A DNA stretch of 11,192 nt, taken from the NCBI GenBank assembly GCA_903879975.1, contig CAIRNL010000339.1:1-11192 (forward strand). Direction: 5' to 3'. The notes beneath the pieces were generated by a model, which ran no database searches, was not told the origin of the DNA, and saw nothing but the letters and a program-made list of their open reading frames with translations. How positions within the stretch are numbered: the stretch's first letter is position 1; every line of letters begins with the position of its first letter. The DNA is from an uncultured Chloroflexota bacterium. GTDB taxonomy: Bacteria; Chloroflexota; Anaerolineae; Caldilineales; Caldilineaceae. The position numbers and the translations under genes were made by a program. Below, in pieces: positions 8,990 through 11,192 of this stretch.

Positions 8990-9835
8990 TTAGGCAAAGA
9001 CGGGCAGGCGACGTTCGGTGAGACCCGCACGCGCTGTGCGAATGCCGTCGAGCATCGCCTGGTGTAATTCCGGCTGGCCGTTGCTGGCGACCGCGTTGCT
9101 GTCGCCGAACACCCACTCGCGCCCCCCGTACGTCGTCACACGGCCACCCGCCTCGCGCACAAGCAGCACACCCGCCGTCAAATCCCATGGGTTGAGCCAG
9201 CCTTCCCAGTAAACGTCGGCGCTGCCCGCAGCCACGTGTGCCAGATCCAGCGCAGCTGAGCCGAAATTGCGCACACAGGTCGTGCGCGGCATGAAGTACG
9301 CGAATTCACGGCCATTGTTATCTTCGGATTCGGCGCGGTGATAGGGAAAGCCCGTGATCAGTAGCGCCTTGCGCAATGTCGATGTGGCGCTGACATGCAG
9401 TCGATACTCGGCGCCGCTTGCTTCACGCAGCCAAGTTCCACTGCGCGGCCATGCGTAGTAGGTCACATCGAGACCGAGATGGTAGGTCACTGCAAGCAGC
9501 GTTTCGGCGCGGCGCTGGAGTGCAATGTTGACCGAGCAGTAGGGGACGCCGTGAGCAAAATTTGTCGTTCCGTCAATCGGATCAACTAGCCAGAAGTACT
9601 CGCTGTCAGGTTGTTGATTGCTCTCTTCGCCCCACAACGCAACAGATGGGTAGAGCCGCCCCAATGTGTCGCGAATGAACCCTTCAGCGGCCACGTCCGC
9701 TGCCGTCACCAGATCGATGTCACTCGATTTCTGCTGCACCGTTGCAGCGCCGGAAAGATACATGCGCCGCGCAAGGTCACCCGCCGCACGGGCCACACCG
9801 ATCACGGTGTCGGCATCGTGTTCATCGAAAACCAT
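8990..9835 (-). CDS. Inositol-monophosphatase-family sugar phosphatase
   Basis: The protein belongs to the lithium-sensitive, magnesium-dependent phosphatase superfamily (inositol monophosphatase/SuhB type), which removes phosphate from inositol 1-phosphate or related small molecules such as histidinol phosphate or fructose 1,6-bisphosphate. With the ATG at 9835 it has 281 residues, the usual size. Metal-binding motifs are WGEES (Glu70, Glu71), WLVDPIDGTTNFAHGVPYCSV with Asp85 and Asp88, and NPWDLTAGVLLVREAGG with Asp218. RNFGSAALDLAHVAAG before the last is also typical. The frame is open further upstream to 10072, but that part is Gly/Ser/Arg-rich without family similarity and would overlap the divergent promoter region, so I place the start at 9835, where homology begins. 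The ribosome binding site is weak (GGGGA, 7 bases before ATG). Substrate cannot be assigned from sequence. The sugar-phosphate mutase downstream fits a role in sugar-phosphate metabolism but does not prove it. Confidence 0.93.
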   Translation of the reverse strand: MVFDEHDADTVIGVARAAGDLARRMYLSGAATVQQKSSDIDLVTAADVAAEGFIRDTLGRLYPSVALWGEESNQQPDSEYFWLVDPIDGTTNFAHGVPYCSVNIALQRRAETLLAVTYHLGLDVTYYAWPRSGTWLREASGAEYRLHVSATSTLRKALLITGFPYHRAESEDNNGREFAYFMPRTTCVRNFGSAALDLAHVAAGSADVYWEGWLNPWDLTAGVLLVREAGGRVTTYGGREWVFGDSNAVASNGQPELHQAMLDGIRTARAGLTERRLPVFA

Positions 9836-9942
9836 AGCCAAGTCCCCGTCTCTTTCGCTGATGATACCGGAACATCCTCCGGCACTGGATGGAAGACCCC
9901 TACCGGCCCGCAGTTCCCCCTGCCCGGAGCCGCATTCCCCCC

Positions 9943-9972
9943 ATGATAGCACTGTTTTGGAGTGGCGCCGAA
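9943..9972 (-). promoter_or_regulatory. Possible promoter for the monophosphatase gene
   Basis: On the minus strand TGCTATCAT (9951-9943) is an extended -10, with a mediocre TTCGGC (9972-9967) 18 bases further upstream. It would overlap the promoter of the divergent metallo-beta-lactamase gene. A second TATCAT at 9866-9861 is closer to the start but has no -35. Nearby, CCGGA/TCCGG (9867-9882) is a small inverted repeat in the presumed leader. Confidence 0.25.
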
Positions 9973-9985
9973 GCTGCGGTATAGT
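9957..9985 (+). promoter_or_regulatory. Promoter of the metallo-beta-lactamase-fold gene
   Basis: TTGGAG (9957-9962), a 17-base spacer and TATAGT (9980-9985) form a good housekeeping-sigma promoter. Transcription would start near 9992 and give a leader of about 43 bases before the ATG at 10035. Confidence 0.6.
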
Positions 9986-10034
9986 GCAACCAAACATATG
10001 TTCCGATTGCCACAGTGGCAGGAGTTTGCTTCGA

Positions 10035-10691
10035 ATGGATATCACCTGGTACGGATTGTCCTGTTTCCGCATTCGCGAAGGCGGCGTGACGATCGTCTGT
10101 GACCCCTATGACAAGGCGTTGGGCCTGACCCTGCCCAAGATTCGTGCGGATGTTGTGACCATCAGCCACGACCGCCCAGGCCACAATGCAGCCGAACGCG
10201 TCACCGGCGAATACAAGGTGCTCTCCGGGCCGGGCGAATATGAGGTCAGGAATGTCTTTGTGACCGGCCTGACCACCTATCATCGCCGCAGCGGCGGGAA
10301 TATCGCCGAACGCAACGTGGCGTTCTTCTTCGACTTTGGCGATCTCACGGTGGGTCACATGGGCGACATCGGCGAGGTGCCGGCTCAGTCGGAGATCGAG
10401 GAACTCAATATCGGCGAGGTCGACGTGCTGATGGTGCCGGTTGGCGGTGGCGCTACGCTCGATCCGGCGCGTGCCGTCGAGTTGGTCGGCCTGTTGGAGC
10501 CGCGCATCGTCATCCCCATGCATTACCGGCATGATGGGCTGACCGGGCTTTTCGCCGATCAACTGGAGGGAGTCGAGAAGTTCCTGAAAGAGTTCGGGGC
10601 GCCAGCGCTCGATCCAATCGAGACGCTCAAGATTTCCAAAACTGGGTTGCCCGAGGAGACACAAGTCATTCTGTTGACTCCAACGAACTGA
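10035..10691 (+). CDS. Small metallo-beta-lactamase-fold protein (PF13483 type), degenerate metal motif
   Basis: The 218-residue protein has the compact metallo-beta-lactamase layout of the UPF0173/Lactamase_B_3 group: MDITWYGLSCFRI (strand 1), VTIVCDPY (18-25), VVTISHDRPGHN (40-51), HMGDIGEVP (108-116) with Asp111, VDVLMVPVGGG (129-139), and IPMHYRHDG with His163. These positions match the usual ligand sites. The central motif should be HxHxDH but reads His45-Asp46-Arg47-Pro48-Gly49-His50, so the second His and the Asp of the classic motif are missing. It may bind one metal ion, use other residues, or have lost hydrolase activity. Reaction and substrate are unknown. The ATG at 10035 is supported by AGGAG (10020-10024), 10 bases upstream, and by the start of the fold; the longer upstream frame lacks similarity. 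It has its own promoter and converges on the DUF4129 gene. No signal peptide or membrane segment is visible, so it should be cytoplasmic. Confidence 0.85.
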   Translation: MDITWYGLSCFRIREGGVTIVCDPYDKALGLTLPKIRADVVTISHDRPGHNAAERVTGEYKVLSGPGEYEVRNVFVTGLTTYHRRSGGNIAERNVAFFFDFGDLTVGHMGDIGEVPAQSEIEELNIGEVDVLMVPVGGGATLDPARAVELVGLLEPRIVIPMHYRHDGLTGLFADQLEGVEKFLKEFGAPALDPIETLKISKTGLPEETQVILLTPTN

Positions 10692-10746
10692 CCCCGCCGC
10701 GAGCCGTGAGCAGGATTCGTGTTCGACGCCATGCACGCCCGCAGAC

Positions 10747-10765
10747 GAACCCCAGGGATTGGTTC
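10747..10765. terminator. Short inverted repeat in the convergent gap
   Basis: GAACC (10747-10751) and GGTTC (10761-10765) pair around a 9-base loop between two convergent genes, a position where a bidirectional terminator would be useful. The stem is short and no T-run follows on either strand, so support is thin. Confidence 0.15.
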
Positions 10766-10776
10766 TGGCTTCGACC

Positions 10777-11192
10777 CTACGCTTCCGTCTGATTCTTCGA
10801 AGAAGGGGAGCTCTCCAAAAACTCCTGGTGTTTCGAACGGCGCAGCAGGAGTCGTCTCCAGCGCACGCGCCATTGCTTCCAGAACAACCCTTCCAGCTTG
10901 CGCCAGGTCTGCCAGAGCAGGGGAGCGTCACCTGTTGCTGGCTCGAGCTCGATACTCTGCGCCGGCCCGCCGAAGCGATAGCGAACATACGAGTCTGTCA
11001 CATCGCGCACCAGCGGCGCTGCGTCGGGCACGGCGGCGCCCAGCCTCTCGGCGTGCTCGTAGGGCGTGCGATCAACGCGGACGGGCGAACCAAGCCGCTG
11101 GGACCAGCGCTCCATTCGCTCGTAAAGCAGCATCGGCAAGTCTGCCGTGAAGCTGGTTGGGCCGCTGCTGCGCACGCGCCAGACCAGCAGCG
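10777..11192 (-). CDS. DUF4129-domain protein, C-terminal part (gene runs off the right edge)
   Basis: The frame is open through the right end of the window, so the start is missing; a GTG at 11175 is only an internal codon. Visible from the edge are LLVWRVRSSG, probably the end of a membrane helix and the basic residues after it. Then comes a DUF4129-like domain with LYERMERWSQRLG, RTPYEHAERLG and the conserved YVRYRFGG. The last 60 residues are Arg/Trp-rich (WRVRWRRLLLRRS) and end in a Ser/Glu-rich tail. This domain commonly forms the cytoplasmic C-terminus of membrane-bound transglutaminase-like (TgpA-type) proteins, or of small membrane proteins encoded beside MoxR-ATPase/DUF58 genes. Which one applies needs the missing part. 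Its biochemical role is not known. It converges on the metallo-beta-lactamase gene with an 85-base gap. Confidence 0.7.
   Translation of the reverse strand, partial: LLVWRVRSSGPTSFTADLPMLLYERMERWSQRLGSPVRVDRTPYEHAERLGAAVPDAAPLVRDVTDSYVRYRFGGPAQSIELEPATGDAPLLWQTWRKLEGLFWKQWRVRWRRLLLRRSKHQEFLESSPSSKNQTEA

Noticed and set aside
8978..8992. T-rich run as a terminator after the monophosphatase
   Set aside because: On the minus strand this is an A-run directly after the stop codon, so it cannot be the U-tract of a terminator for that gene, and no plus-strand gene precedes it.
9666..10034. N-terminal extension of the metallo-beta-lactamase protein to 9666
   Set aside because: This part is antisense to the monophosphatase, is low-complexity and lies upstream of the good promoter and AGGAG. 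The fold begins at 10035.
9836..10072. N-terminal extension of the monophosphatase to a start at 10072
   Set aside because: The extra 79 residues resemble no part of the family, cross the divergent promoter region and overlap the start of the metallo-beta-lactamase gene. The ATG at 9835 fits the family length.

Overview
The window looks like ordinary chromosome from a moderately GC-rich bacterium, most likely an uncultured Chloroflexota (Anaerolineae/Caldilineae type). This rests on the protein style: a UvrB with the RPPGS-TPWTLLDYFP stretch, a GyrA-like protein with an MGLPAGG blade motif and long Ala/Pro tail, a small PF13483-type metallo-beta-lactamase protein and a DUF4129 protein. No database search was possible, so the taxonomy is an inference. 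No tRNA, rRNA, CRISPR array, intact mobile element or phage gene was seen.

Layout. On the plus strand, uvrB (33-2063, excision repair) is followed by a 250-base gap and a topoisomerase IIA A-subunit gene (2314-5235). The gap is more AT-rich than its surroundings and holds the decayed C-terminal piece of a DNA methyltransferase. Convergent to this, on the minus strand, lie four housekeeping genes. In transcription order they are an inositol-monophosphatase-family gene (9835-8990), a phosphoglucomutase/phosphomannomutase (8797-7364), a TatD nuclease (7208-6345) and a long-chain polyprenyl diphosphate synthase (6385-5270), the last overlapping tatD by 41 bases. Divergent from the monophosphatase gene, a well-formed promoter (TTGGAG, 17 bases, TATAGT) drives a small metallo-beta-lactamase-fold gene (10035-10691). 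It converges on the 3' part of a DUF4129-domain gene that runs off the right edge.

Functionally the window is DNA maintenance (UvrB, topoisomerase A subunit, TatD), sugar-phosphate metabolism (hexose-phosphate mutase, sugar/inositol phosphatase) and quinone or lipid-carrier side-chain synthesis (polyprenyl synthase). I do not see a new multi-gene system. The points that deserve a second look are the methyltransferase fossil between uvrB and the topoisomerase gene, the topoisomerase A subunit that lacks a recognisable GyrA box and carries a disordered lysine-ended tail, and the metallo-beta-lactamase protein with a degenerate metal motif. Small regulatory palindromes and hairpins are listed with low confidence.
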